Source: an uncultured Lachnospiraceae bacterium
Lineage (GTDB): Bacteria > Bacillota > Clostridia > Lachnospirales > Lachnospiraceae
Assembly (NCBI GenBank): GCA_947175775.1
Contig: CAMWNY010000027.1
Span: forward strand, 1-12,728
Direction: 5' to 3'
Length of the DNA: 12,728 nucleotides
Within the stretch, counting starts at the first letter, position 1. Each line of letters begins with the position of its first letter. The position numbers and the translations under genes were made by a program. The notes under the pieces were generated by a model. The model did no database searches. It saw nothing but the letters and a program-made list of their open reading frames with translations, and had not been told where the DNA came from. Below are positions 1 to 8,263 of this stretch, one piece after another.

Positions 1-2163
1 ACCCTTCAAAATGATGCCGGGCTTTAAGTCCTTCATGTCCAAGACATCGCTTCGCAAAATCGGCTTCGGCATATCCTCACGCGGATCTCTTGCAGGTTTT
101 TCAAGCTCCTTCAAAATATCGGTCAGCGTAATTTCACCGATACCAAGATCCTGTGCCATTTTCGCTTTATCTTTCACGCGCTTCTCTAAACTGCCTGCTG
201 CGATTGATGCAGATTCCGGCTCATTTATGACACTTGTGTCATTTTTTTGTGTATTGTCCGTATCTGTTTCCATTTGTCCGATTGCCGCTGCAAGCGCCTT
301 CCCCATCGCAGTGTTCGTGTTGCGTATCACAATGGACTGTTTTTTATTCCGGCTGTTTTTATTCTTTTCCTGCTTTGCGGGCTTCGCCTTTGTGTTCTTT
401 GAAAGCGCCGCCTTCTTCTGAATCTCCTTCAGATCCTCCATCGAAATGCCAAGCTTGTCCAAAAGCTGCATTGCCGCCGCATAAGACTCCGGATGCACGC
501 TCGTCGCATCAAGGGGATTGTCGCCATCCGCAATCCGCATAAAGCCCGCGCACTGCTCGTACGCCTTGGGACCAAGCTTCGCCACCTTTAGAAGCTGTTT
601 GCGGTTGGTAAAACGGCCGTTTGCCTCGCGGTAGTCCACAATATTTTTCGCAATCGTCTTGTTAATGCCCGATATATATTCCAACAGCGACGCGGACGCC
701 GTGTTCAAATCCACGCCGACTTTATTTACGGAGTCCTCCACCACGCCGTTTAACGCCTCGCTCAGCTTCTTTTGGTTCATGTCGTGCTGATACTGCCCCA
801 CGCCGATTGACTTCGGATCAATTTTGACAAGTTCCGCGAGCGGGTCCTGCAAACGCCTTGCAATGGATGCCGCGCTTCGCTGTCCTACGTCAAAATTGGG
901 GAACTCCTCCGTTGCGAGCTTGCTTGCCGAGTAAACCGACGCGCCCGCCTCATTTACAATCACATACTGTACAGGGGTATCCAGCTCTTTGATTAACTCC
1001 ACGATTACCTGCTCCGACTCCCTTGACGCCGTGCCGTTTCCTACGGATATGAGGCTGACATGATACTTGTCGATAAGCTTTTTCAGCTCCTTCTTTGCCT
1101 CTTCCACCTTATTTTGAGGTGCCGTCGGGTATATCACCTTTGTGTCAAGCACTTTTCCCGTAGCATCCACAACGGCAAGCTTACAGCCTGTCCGGAAAGC
1201 AGGGTCCCAGCCCAGCACAACCTTTCCCGCAATTGGCGGCTGCATTAAAAGCTGCTCCAAGTTCTTTCCGAATACGGTAATTGCGCCGTTCTCCGCCTTT
1301 TCCGTCAGCTCGTTTCGGATGTCACGCTCAATTGCAGGCGCAATCAGACGCTCATAGCTGTCCTTGACGGTCTCCTGCAAGGCGGGCGTCGTGTTCTCGT
1401 TATCGGCAGTAATCACCTTCGTTTCAAGGAAGCGGACAATGCGCTCCACCGGCGCTTCGACTTTTACCGTGAGAATCTTCTCATGCTCACCGCGGTTAAC
1501 CGCAAGCACTCTGTGCCCCGCCACCTTGCTTACAGGCTCCTCAAAATCGTAATACATTTCATATACGCTCTGCGCTTTCTCATCTTTTGCCTGACTGATA
1601 AGCTTTCCTTCCTCAAAGGTCGCCTCTCGAATATATGTTCTAAATTCAGCATTGTCCGAAATCTGTTCCGCAATAATGTCCATTGCGCCCTGCAATGCTT
1701 CCTTAACGTTTTTCACTCCCTTTTCTTCATTTACATAAGGCTCTGCCTCCGCAATCAAAGACTGCTGCGTTTCCTGGGCGAGAAGAATCTGCGCAAGTCC
1801 GTCAAGACCTTTCTCCTTTGCCACACTTGCCCTTGTTTTTCGCTTTGGTCGATACGGAAGATACAAATCATCAACCGCTACCATTGTCTCCGCGGCAAGG
1901 ATTTTTTCCCGCAGCTCGTCAGTAAGCTTCCCCTGTTCCTCTATACTTCCAAGCACCTGCTCCTTTTTCTCTTCAAGGTTTCTAAGATACCCTAACCGCT
2001 CATTTAAGTTTCTTAATACCTCGTCATTCAAAGAACCTGTGACCTCTTTACGGTATCTTGATATAAAGGGAATGGTGTTCCCCTCGTCAATCAGCTTTAC
2101 TGCCGCCTCCGCCTGCCACTTTTCGATGCCTAATTCTTCTTTTAGTTTTAAAATAATATCCAT
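1..2163 (-). CDS. tex: Tex-family RNA-binding transcription accessory protein (C-terminus off window)
   Basis: The frame is open from an ATG at 2163 to the left edge, giving 721 residues with no stop. Family knowledge: Tex proteins are cytoplasmic nucleic-acid-binding proteins linked to transcription and RNA handling, built from an N-terminal helical region, a YqgF/RNase H-like domain, helix-hairpin-helix motifs and a C-terminal S1 domain. Seen here: an N-terminus typical of Tex (MDIILKLKEELGIEKWQAEA, then IPFISRYRKE), the YqgF-like segment LGWDPAFRTGCKLAVVD near residue 316, and the helix-hairpin-helix region (VGVDLNTAS...LLEYISGI) at about residues 480-545. The family signature PARDPREDMPKPILRSDVLD lies close to the left edge, so the S1 domain should begin just outside. 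Between the HhH region and that signature is a Lys-rich, low-complexity insert of about 70 residues. The start is supported by an AAAGGA ribosome site about 9 bases upstream and a good promoter at 2215-2243. The gene is divergent from the DUF975 gene. Confidence 0.93.
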   Translation of the reverse strand, partial: MDIILKLKEELGIEKWQAEAAVKLIDEGNTIPFISRYRKEVTGSLNDEVLRNLNERLGYLRNLEEKKEQVLGSIEEQGKLTDELREKILAAETMVAVDDLYLPYRPKRKTRASVAKEKGLDGLAQILLAQETQQSLIAEAEPYVNEEKGVKNVKEALQGAMDIIAEQISDNAEFRTYIREATFEEGKLISQAKDEKAQSVYEMYYDFEEPVSKVAGHRVLAVNRGEHEKILTVKVEAPVERIVRFLETKVITADNENTTPALQETVKDSYERLIAPAIERDIRNELTEKAENGAITVFGKNLEQLLMQPPIAGKVVLGWDPAFRTGCKLAVVDATGKVLDTKVIYPTAPQNKVEEAKKELKKLIDKYHVSLISVGNGTASRESEQVIVELIKELDTPVQYVIVNEAGASVYSASKLATEEFPNFDVGQRSAASIARRLQDPLAELVKIDPKSIGVGQYQHDMNQKKLSEALNGVVEDSVNKVGVDLNTASASLLEYISGINKTIAKNIVDYREANGRFTNRKQLLKVAKLGPKAYEQCAGFMRIADGDNPLDATSVHPESYAAAMQLLDKLGISMEDLKEIQKKAALSKNTKAKPAKQEKNKNSRNKKQSIVIRNTNTAMGKALAAAIGQMETDTDNTQKNDTSVINEPESASIAAGSLEKRVKDKAKMAQDLGIGEITLTDILKELEKPARDPREDMPKPILRSDVLDMKDLKPGIILKG

Positions 2164-2214
2164 TGCTTTTTTCCTTTACCGGTATAATATTGTCACGGAC
2201 AACGCCGCTCCTCT

Positions 2215-2243
2215 ATTATATGCCAAAATGGGGGGTTGTTCAA
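2215..2243 (-). promoter_or_regulatory. Sigma-A-like promoter for tex
   Basis: On the minus strand, TTGAAC (2243-2238) and a perfect TATAAT (2220-2215) are separated by exactly 17 bases. Transcription would start near 2208, giving a leader of about 45 bases before the tex ATG at 2163. This is read by eye from the consensus and has not been tested. Confidence 0.75.
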
Positions 2244-2264
2244 GAAACTTTTATTTTGAATTCA

Positions 2265-2293
2265 TTGTTTTATTTTCTGTAACGTGGTAGAAT
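2265..2293 (+). promoter_or_regulatory. Putative promoter for the DUF975-ddh unit
   Basis: TTGTTT (2265-2270) and TAGAAT (2288-2293) are 17 bases apart on the plus strand. The predicted start, near 2300, falls inside the left arm of the inverted repeat at 2295-2335. The elements match consensus less well than those of the divergent tex promoter. An alternative -10, TATAAT at 2334-2339, lies at the edge of the right arm but has no good -35 partner. Confidence 0.5.
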
Positions 2294-2294
2294 G

Positions 2295-2335
2295 TACTAT
2301 ACTGGCGGTCAGTCTTATTGAACGCCAGTATAGTA
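2295..2335. repeat. 13-bp perfect inverted repeat, candidate operator or leader hairpin
   Basis: TACTATACTGGCG (2295-2307) is matched exactly by its reverse complement CGCCAGTATAGTA (2323-2335), with 15 bases between. Past one mismatch, a further TCA/TGA pairing shortens the loop. No T-run follows on either strand, so it does not look like an intrinsic terminator. It covers the predicted transcription start of the DUF975 gene, where a dimeric repressor could act. It could instead fold as a 5'-leader RNA hairpin. Confidence 0.7.
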
Positions 2336-2414
2336 TAATGTGCGGATTTCATCTGTCATGAGTATACTGTGCACGGCGCAGACAGTTCGTGCAGAAGAAA
2401 ATGGAGGATTTATT

Positions 2415-3206
2415 ATGGAACAGTCACACTATAAAAGCAACGCGGAGCTGAAATATCTTGCGCGGACGCAGATGAGCGGGCACTTTGGTCTGTTAATCGG
2501 AACCATGCTGATCCCGTTTCTCATCTCCTTTTTCTGCTCCGGTTTTCTATTATCCCAAAACTATCTTGTCAATTTTGTGATAGGTATTTTCCTGCAGACG
2601 TTTCTTTCCGTCCTACAGGTGGGGGCAACCCTGATTTATTTAAAAACGGCATGCAACATGCCCGCACAGATTGGCGATTTGTTTGACGGCTTTCGAAACA
2701 ATCTGCCTGTTGCACTCAAAATCGGACTTTTATTAACAATAATCAGCTCTGTGTGCATGATTCCTTCTGACATTATGAGCATACGCATACTGAACTCACC
2801 CGCCCTATCCATACCCGAGATTACGGAAACAACCACGCTCAATGAAATGATGGAATTTTACGCCGTATTTTACAGTATCATGGGCACTTACTACCTGCTT
2901 ACCCTTGTTTGTATTCTTGTGTCATTCTTCTTGCAGCTTGTGTTCATACCCGCCTACTATCTCATGCTCGACTTTCCGGAATGGGATGCGATGAAAATCC
3001 TGACAAAAAGTATGGAAGTTATGCGCGGCAACAAACTGCGCTATGTGCTTTTGCAAATCAGCTTCCTGCCCCTCATGCTTCTAAGCCTTTTTACCTGCGG
3101 GCTTACAATGATTTGGGTAATACCCTATATGCGTATCACAAATGCAAATTTTTATCTTGACATTATGGCAGTAAAAAACAAAAACATGAACAACAGTTCT
3201 TATTGA
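2415..3206 (+). CDS. DUF975 family integral membrane protein
   Basis: Predicted polytopic membrane protein of 263 residues, function unknown. The N-terminus (NAELKYLARTQMSGHFGLLIG) has the DUF975 pattern: a charged amphipathic segment ending in a Gly-rich turn before the first membrane helix. The C-terminal part (SMEVMRGNKLRYVLLQISFLP, then a hydrophobic run and IPYMRITNANFY) is also typical of the family. Five hydrophobic segments lie at about residues 24-46, 52-76, 100-118, 150-185 and 208-236. The start at 2415 is chosen because GGAGG (2403-2407) sits 7 bases before it. A longer reading from a GTG at 2340 would begin in the inverted-repeat region and lacks a ribosome site. The ddh gene follows after 30 bases on the same strand with no terminator, so the two are probably cotranscribed. 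Nothing in the sequence indicates a substrate. Confidence 0.85.
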   Translation: MEQSHYKSNAELKYLARTQMSGHFGLLIGTMLIPFLISFFCSGFLLSQNYLVNFVIGIFLQTFLSVLQVGATLIYLKTACNMPAQIGDLFDGFRNNLPVALKIGLLLTIISSVCMIPSDIMSIRILNSPALSIPEITETTTLNEMMEFYAVFYSIMGTYYLLTLVCILVSFFLQLVFIPAYYLMLDFPEWDAMKILTKSMEVMRGNKLRYVLLQISFLPLMLLSLFTCGLTMIWVIPYMRITNANFYLDIMAVKNKNMNNSSY

Positions 3207-3236
3207 TAATTTAAGAAAAAAAGGAGAAATACAGTT

Positions 3237-4223
3237 ATGAAAACACGGATTGGAATTTTAGGTTACGGAAACCTTGGACGCGGCGTGGAGTGCGCCGTGC
3301 GCCAAAACGACGATATGGAGCTTGCTGCCGTATTCACAAGGCGCAATCCTGCCGATGTTTCCGTTCTTACCAAAAGCGCACAGGTTTGCCATATCAATGA
3401 CGCGGCAGACTGGAAAGACAAGATTGACGTTATGATACTGTGCGGCGGCAGCGCAACCGATTTGCCGCAGCAAACGCCCGAATATGTCAAATATTTTAAC
3501 GTGATTGACAGTTTTGACACCCACGCGCGCATTCCGGAGCATTTTGCAAATGTCGATGCCGCAGCGAAAGCAAGCGGTCATATCGGCATTATCTCTGTCG
3601 GCTGGGACCCCGGCATGTTCTCTTTAAACCGTCTTTACGCAAACGCGATTTTACCGGACGGCAAGGATTATACTTTTTGGGGTAAGGGAGTCAGCCAGGG
3701 ACATTCCGACGCACTGCGCCGCATTGACGGCGTGAAAAATGCCAAGCAGTACACCATTCCCGTTGACAGCGCACTTGAATCGGTTCGTACCGGCAGCAAT
3801 CCGGAGCTTTCGACGCGCGAAAAACATACAAGGGAATGCTTTGTTGTCTTGGAGGAAGGCGCCGATGCCGCAAAAATCGAGCAGGAAATCAAGACAATGC
3901 CGAATTATTTTGCAGACTATGACACAACCGTTCATTTTATCAGCGAAGAGGAGCTTCTCGCAAACCACAGCGGCATCCCGCACGGCGGATTTGTGCTGCG
4001 AAGCGGCGTAACCGGCTGGGAGCGCGAGCATAAGCATTTGATTGAATACAGCCTGAAGCTCGACTCCAACCCCGAATTTACGTCAAGCGTGCTAATTGCC
4101 TACGCAAGGGCGGCGCACCGTCTTGCAAACGAGGGGCAAAGCGGCTGCAAAACCGTATTTGACATTGCGCCCGCATATCTTAGTGCAAAAAGCGGCGAGG
4201 AGCTTCGGGCTTTGATGCTTTAA
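3237..4223 (+). CDS. ddh: meso-Diaminopimelate dehydrogenase
   Basis: Catalyses NADPH-dependent reductive amination of tetrahydrodipicolinate directly to meso-diaminopimelate, the one-step route to the peptidoglycan cross-linking amino acid and lysine precursor. It acts in the cytoplasm. The 328 residues match the family's usual length. Seen: the Rossmann motif ILGYGNLGRG at residues 7-16; the Arg pair in VFTRRNP (residues 35-36), at the place where NADP-dependent members contact the 2'-phosphate; the substrate-pocket segments DSFDTHARI (91-99) and SVGWDPGMFS (120-129), whose Asp residues are conserved in the family; and GKGVSQGHSDA (149-159). The start has AAGGAG (3221-3226) 10 bases upstream. 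It follows the DUF975 gene closely and ends at a bidirectional terminator facing prfB. Presence of this enzyme suggests the one-step DAP route operates; other routes may also exist elsewhere in the genome. Confidence 0.95.
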   Translation: MKTRIGILGYGNLGRGVECAVRQNDDMELAAVFTRRNPADVSVLTKSAQVCHINDAADWKDKIDVMILCGGSATDLPQQTPEYVKYFNVIDSFDTHARIPEHFANVDAAAKASGHIGIISVGWDPGMFSLNRLYANAILPDGKDYTFWGKGVSQGHSDALRRIDGVKNAKQYTIPVDSALESVRTGSNPELSTREKHTRECFVVLEEGADAAKIEQEIKTMPNYFADYDTTVHFISEEELLANHSGIPHGGFVLRSGVTGWEREHKHLIEYSLKLDSNPEFTSSVLIAYARAAHRLANEGQSGCKTVFDIAPAYLSAKSGEELRALML

Positions 4224-4259
4224 ACAATCCTTTAAAAGTATTCATTGGACGCATTCATT

Positions 4260-4299
4260 AAAAAAGGTGTATCGCACAAAGCAATACACCTTTTCCTTT
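4260..4299. terminator. Bidirectional intrinsic terminator between ddh and prfB
   Basis: AAAAGGTGTAT (4262-4272) pairs with ATACACCTTTT (4284-4294), and an inner GC/GC pair closes a short ACAAA loop. On the plus strand the stem runs into TTTTCCTTTT. On the minus strand it ends in a T-run (complement of the As at 4260-4265). It can therefore end both the ddh transcript and the convergent secA-prfB transcript. The prfB stop is at 4311. Confidence 0.88.
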
Positions 4300-4310
4300 T
4301 CTATTTTTAC

Positions 4311-5433
4311 TTAGGCATTTTGCGCAGCCCCTGCGCTCTTCCATTTCAAAAATGCATTGATAAAGCCGTCTAAACTGCCGTCCATAACAGCGTCCACATT
4401 ACCCGACTCAAAATTGGTCCTATGGTCCTTTACCATTGTATATGGCTGCATGACATACGAGCGGATTTGATTTCCCCAGCCGATGTCCTTAATCTCTCCA
4501 CGAATATCGGAGAGCTTTTCGGCATTTGCCTCCTGTTTGAGCAAAAAGAGCTTTGCCTTTAACATCTGCATTGCCTTGTCCTTATTTTGGAACTGCGAAC
4601 GTTCATTTTGGCACTGAACAACAGTTCCTGTCGGAATATGCGTAATGCGGATTGCGGAAGACGTTTTATTAATATGCTGACCGCCCGCGCCGCTGCTTCG
4701 ATACGTATCAATGCGCAGGTCGTCCTCGTTAATTTCAACGTCCAAATCCTCCTCAATATCCGGCATAACGTCAAGCGATACAAAGGAAGTCTGCCGTTTT
4801 CCCTGAGCGTTAAAAGGTGAAATCCGCACAAGCCTGTGCACACCCTTTTCCGACTTCAAATAACCGTAGGCATTTTCTCCGTTCACCTGAAACGTAATGG
4901 ATTTGATGCCCGCTTCATCTCCATCAAGAAAATCCAGCACATCAATTGAAAAGCCCTTGCGCTCCGCCCACCGCGTATACATACGGTAAAGCATTCCCGC
5001 CCAGTCGCAGCTCTCTGTACCGCCCGCACCTGCGTTCAGCTTCAAAATGGCGTTGCACTTGTCATATTCCTCCGATAAAAGCGTGCCAATCCGAAGCGCC
5101 TCAAAGGTTTCGACAAACCGGTCAAGCTCCTCTCTGATTTCCGGTATCATTTCGGCATCCTGTGCCTCATATCCCATCTCAATCAGCGTTTCAATATCCT
5201 CATACTGTGTTTTCAGACCGTTGCACTCGTCAACCGTATCCTTAAGCTGTTTCAGCTCTTTCATCAGCTTGTTGGAGCGGTCGGGATCGTCCCAAAAACC
5301 GGGCGCCTCCATCTCGCGTTCCAACTCTTCTATGCGCTTTTGCTTACCAGCGAGGTCAAAGTGAATCCCTCACTTCCGCTAATGGACTTTCGTACGTTTG
5401 TAACTCCTGTTTCATTTGGTCGAGTTCTACCAT
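4311..5433 (-). CDS. prfB: Peptide chain release factor 2, expressed by programmed +1 frameshift
   Basis: RF2 recognises UGA and UAA in the ribosomal A site and triggers peptide release. Translation begins at an ATG at 5433 behind AAAGGTGGTG and runs 25 codons (MVELDQMKQELQTYESPLAE, then VRDSL) to an in-frame TGA at 5358-5356. Skipping one base (5358) continues as DLAGKQKRIEELEREMEAPG and on to the TAA at 4311-4313, for a total of 373 residues. The UGA/UAA-recognition tripeptide SPF falls at residues 205-207 and the peptidyl-hydrolysis GGQ at 250-252, as I recall for the E. coli protein. The stretch from the internal Met at 5324 is only the frame-shifted body; the true N-terminus is in the first frame. 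The gene follows secA by 73 bases with no clear terminator between, the arrangement usual in Firmicutes, so it is probably cotranscribed. RF2 level would be autoregulated through the frameshift. Confidence 0.95.
5355..5370 (-). promoter_or_regulatory. prfB programmed +1 frameshift signal
   Basis: On the minus strand the site reads AGGGATTCACTTTGAC. An internal Shine-Dalgarno-like AGGG lies 5 bases before the slippery CTT codon, which is followed by the TGA stop and a C. This matches the layout of the known bacterial RF2 autoregulatory site: when RF2 is scarce the ribosome pauses at the poorly terminating TGAC and slips one base forward to read GAC. The TGA is codon 26, as in E. coli. Seen directly; the mechanism is established for the family. 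Confidence 0.95.
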
Positions 5434-5506
5434 TGCGTATCACCACCTTTTATGCCTTTGCATTGAATTTTAATTCCATTTATTCTATTAAAATAACGAA
5501 ATAACA

Positions 5507-8071
5507 CTACGAATTTCTGCCGCAGCACATCTTGTACTTCTTGCCGCTTCCGCACGGACACGGATCGTTCGGATAAATCCTTGCCTCTTTCTTAACCGGA
5601 CCTTTTTGGAGCGTATCGTCCTTGTTGGTTCCCGTAACCTTGGCAACCTCCTCGCGCTCTACCTTCTGCTCTACCTTCACATGCAGCAGCAGACGCACCG
5701 TATCCTGTTTCATGCTCGCAATCATCGCGTCAAACATATCGTAACCGCTCATTTTGTACTCCACAAGCGGATTTTTTTGTCCATATGCCTGTAATCCGAC
5801 GCCCTGACGCAGCTGATCCATATCATCAAGGTGATCCATCCATTTACGGTCAATGACTTTCAACAGAATCACGCGCTCAATCTCACGGATATTTTCCGGC
5901 TCAGGAAACTCCGCTTCCTTACTCTCATAGAGCTTAACCGCCTCTTCCTTAAGCTGATGCTTCACGCCGTTTTTCGTCTTCTTTGTAATCCGGTCAAGCT
6001 TGACAGGCTGCAGCGGAATAATCGGAAGCAACAGTGTGTTCAATTCCTTCAAATCCCACTCTTCCGGCTCCAAATCGTCGTTGATTGCCGTATCGACCGC
6101 ACTCTCCACAATATCCGTAATCATCTTATAGATAAAGTCGCGCATACTCTCGCCGTTTAACACGCGGCGGCGCTCCTCATAAATAATCTCTCTTTGCTCA
6201 TTCATAACCTGATCGTATTCCAACAGGTTCTTTCTGATGCCGAAGTTGTTGCTCTCAATCTTTTTCTGCGCATTTTCAATCGCACTTGTGAGCATTTTGT
6301 GCTCAATCTCCTGACCTTCAGGGATACCCAGTGTGTTAAACATGCTGATCAGACGCTCCGAACCAAACAGACGCATCAAATCGTCTTCCAGCGAAATATA
6401 AAATCTTGACATACCGGGATCGCCCTGTCGTCCGGAACGGCCGCGCAGCTGATTGTCAATACGTCTTGACTCATGACGCTCCGTACCGATAATCATCAGA
6501 CCGCCCGCAGCGCGCGCTTCCTCGTCAAGTTTAATATCCGTACCACGTCCTGCCATGTTGGTTGCAATCGTAACCGCACCGTGCTGTCCGGCGTCTGCCA
6601 CGATTTCCGCCTCAAGTTCATGGAATTTTGCGTTCAAAACCTTGTGCTGAATGCCGCGCCGTGTCAGAAGCTTGCTCAGCTCCTCACTCGCGTCAATCGT
6701 AATCGTACCGACAAGTACAGGCTGCCCCGTTGCGTGCGCCGCCTCCACGGCATCCACAATCGCGTGCAGCTTTTCTTTCCTTGTCTTGTATACGCTGTCC
6801 TGACGGTCAACTCGCGCAACCGGACGGTTTGTCGGAACCGCCACAACGTCCATTCCGTAAATATCACGGAACTCATGTTCTTCCGTCAGCGCCGTACCGG
6901 TCATGCCGCACTTCTTGTCAAATTTATTGAAAAAGTTCTGAAACGTGATTGTCGCAAGCGTCTTGCTCTCACGTTTCACCTTCACGTGCTCTTTTGCCTC
7001 AATCGCCTGATGCAGTCCGTCGGAATAGCGGCGTCCCGGCATAATACGTCCCGTAAACTCGTCAACAATCAACACCTGGTCGTCCTTTACAACATAGTCC
7101 TGATCGCGGAACATCAGATTATGCGCCCGCAAAGCAAGGATAATATTGTGCTGGATTTCAAGGTTTTCAGGGTCGGCAAGATTTTCAATCTGAAAGAATT
7201 TTTCCACCCTGTCCACGCCTGCCGCCGTCAGGTTCACGACTTTATCCTTCTCATTTACGATAAAATCTCCTGTTTCCTCCTGCTCGACACCCATGACAAA
7301 ATCCATTTTTGTCATTTCCGGAACGTCCTCGCCGCGCTTCATCTGTCTTGCAAGAATATCGCAGACCTCATAAAGCTTTGTGGACTTGCTGCTCTGTCCT
7401 GATATAATCAGCGGGGTTCTCGCCTCGTCAATTAAAACGGAGTCCACCTCGTCGATGATTGCATAGTGCAAATCTCTTAAAACAAGCTGCTCTTTGTAAA
7501 TCACCATATTGTCACGCAGGTAGTCAAAGCCAAGCTCGTTGTTTGTGACATACGTAATGTCGCATCCGTACGCCTCACGCCGCTCCTCCGGCTTCATATC
7601 ATTTAAAACCACGCCGACTTTCAGACCCAAAAATTCATGCACCTGTCCCATCCACTCGGCATCTCGCTTTGCAAGATAGTCGTTTACCGTGACAACATGA
7701 ACGCCTTTTCCCTCCAACGCGTTGAGGTATGCCGGAAGAAGCGCGGTCTGTGTCTTACCTTCACCGGTTCTCATCTCGGCAATGCGTCCCTGATGCAGAA
7801 TAATGCCGCCAATCAACTGTACTTTGTAATGTTCCTGATTAAGCACGCGCTTTGCGCCTTCGCGCACGACCGCATACGCCTCCGGTAAAATTTGGTCAAG
7901 GCTTGTCCCTTCCGAAACACGCTTTTTAAATTCCGCGGTCTTTGCCCGCAGCTCGTCGTCCGTAAGCCGTCCCATCGCATCACGATAGCTCTCAATTTTT
8001 TTCACGATCGGCTCAATTCTTCTAAGCTCACGGTCACTGTGCGTACCAAATACTTTTTCTATAATACTCAT
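5507..8071 (-). CDS. secA: Preprotein translocase ATPase SecA
   Basis: Motor of the general secretion pathway: it binds preproteins and uses ATP to push them through the SecYEG channel at the cytoplasmic membrane. The protein is 854 residues, a normal length. Seen: Walker A in MRTGEGKTQTA (from residue 100), the Walker B/DEAD-like box AIIDEVDSVLIDEART (204-219), the helicase-like motif TNMAGRGTDI, the arginine-finger region QLRGRSGRQGDPG, the helical scaffold segment DRKWMDHLDDMDQLRQGV, and a C-terminal zinc/SecB-type tail CPCGSGKKYKMCC (residues 838-850). The start at 8071 (MSIIEKVFG) is preferred because GGAG lies 5 bases upstream; the in-frame ATG at 8086 has no comparable site. It has its own promoter at 8197-8225 and a leader of about 120 bases, and probably continues into prfB. 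Confidence 0.97.
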   Translation of the reverse strand: MSIIEKVFGTHSDRELRRIEPIVKKIESYRDAMGRLTDDELRAKTAEFKKRVSEGTSLDQILPEAYAVVREGAKRVLNQEHYKVQLIGGIILHQGRIAEMRTGEGKTQTALLPAYLNALEGKGVHVVTVNDYLAKRDAEWMGQVHEFLGLKVGVVLNDMKPEERREAYGCDITYVTNNELGFDYLRDNMVIYKEQLVLRDLHYAIIDEVDSVLIDEARTPLIISGQSSKSTKLYEVCDILARQMKRGEDVPEMTKMDFVMGVEQEETGDFIVNEKDKVVNLTAAGVDRVEKFFQIENLADPENLEIQHNIILALRAHNLMFRDQDYVVKDDQVLIVDEFTGRIMPGRRYSDGLHQAIEAKEHVKVKRESKTLATITFQNFFNKFDKKCGMTGTALTEEHEFRDIYGMDVVAVPTNRPVARVDRQDSVYKTRKEKLHAIVDAVEAAHATGQPVLVGTITIDASEELSKLLTRRGIQHKVLNAKFHELEAEIVADAGQHGAVTIATNMAGRGTDIKLDEEARAAGGLMIIGTERHESRRIDNQLRGRSGRQGDPGMSRFYISLEDDLMRLFGSERLISMFNTLGIPEGQEIEHKMLTSAIENAQKKIESNNFGIRKNLLEYDQVMNEQREIIYEERRRVLNGESMRDFIYKMITDIVESAVDTAINDDLEPEEWDLKELNTLLLPIIPLQPVKLDRITKKTKNGVKHQLKEEAVKLYESKEAEFPEPENIREIERVILLKVIDRKWMDHLDDMDQLRQGVGLQAYGQKNPLVEYKMSGYDMFDAMIASMKQDTVRLLLHVKVEQKVEREEVAKVTGTNKDDTLQKGPVKKEARIYPNDPCPCGSGKKYKMCCGRNS

Positions 8072-8170
8072 GTCTGCTCCAATCATTTCTAATCTTATAA
8101 TAACTATTCAGACTTTCTTTCGCAGCAAGTTTGCAGTAATGTATTGAACAGTTACCTACTTATTCCTACA

Positions 8171-8186
8171 GTGCGCGATTGCACAC
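8171..8186 (-). other. Small hairpin at the 5' end of the secA leader
   Basis: In the predicted secA transcript, GUGUGC (8186-8181) can pair with GCGCAC (8176-8171), with one G-U pair, around a 4-base loop a few bases after the predicted start. Such 5'-end hairpins can protect mRNA from decay. That role is an inference, and the hairpin is short enough to be chance. Confidence 0.35.
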
Positions 8187-8196
8187 ACTATTATGT

Positions 8197-8225
8197 ATTG
8201 TAACAGATTCAAATTATAAATTCAA
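8197..8225 (-). promoter_or_regulatory. Sigma-A-like promoter for secA-prfB
   Basis: On the minus strand, TTGAAT (8225-8220) and TACAAT (8202-8197) are spaced by 17 bases. The predicted start near 8190 gives a leader of about 120 bases before the secA ATG. The promoter lies just after the terminator of the preceding small gene (8264-8291), so secA-prfB appears to be an independent transcription unit. I see no convincing leader peptide in the untranslated region. Confidence 0.72.
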
Positions 8226-8263
8226 TGAATTTTCGATTAACAAAACGTGAAAAAGCAAAAGAC

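Noticed and set aside
1483..1995. 170-codon open frame on the plus strand
   Set aside because: It overlaps the continuous Tex reading frame on the other strand and shows no domain.
2340..2414. Upstream GTG start at 2340 for the DUF975 protein
   Set aside because: It begins at the edge of the inverted repeat, has no ribosome site, and adds residues not typical of the family. The ATG at 2415 has GGAGG 7 bases upstream.
3207..3236. Lysine riboswitch or other leader control directly before ddh
   Set aside because: Only 30 bases separate the two genes, too short for a riboswitch. It contains only an A-rich stretch and the ribosome site.
4311..5324. prfB as a simple gene starting at the internal Met at 5324
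   Set aside because: Conserved RF2 sequence continues upstream of this Met into the frameshift junction, and there is a complete programmed frameshift site with its own ribosome site at the true start.
6473..7402. 309-codon open frame on the plus strand
   Set aside because: It lies wholly antisense to secA, whose protein motifs are unambiguous. The translation is rich in His, Arg, Cys and Leu with no recognisable domain, and there is no ribosome site.
8072..8086. Upstream ATG at 8086 for secA
   Set aside because: No good Shine-Dalgarno. The GGAG between 8086 and 8071 fits the start at 8071, and MSIIEKVFG resembles normal SecA N-termini.
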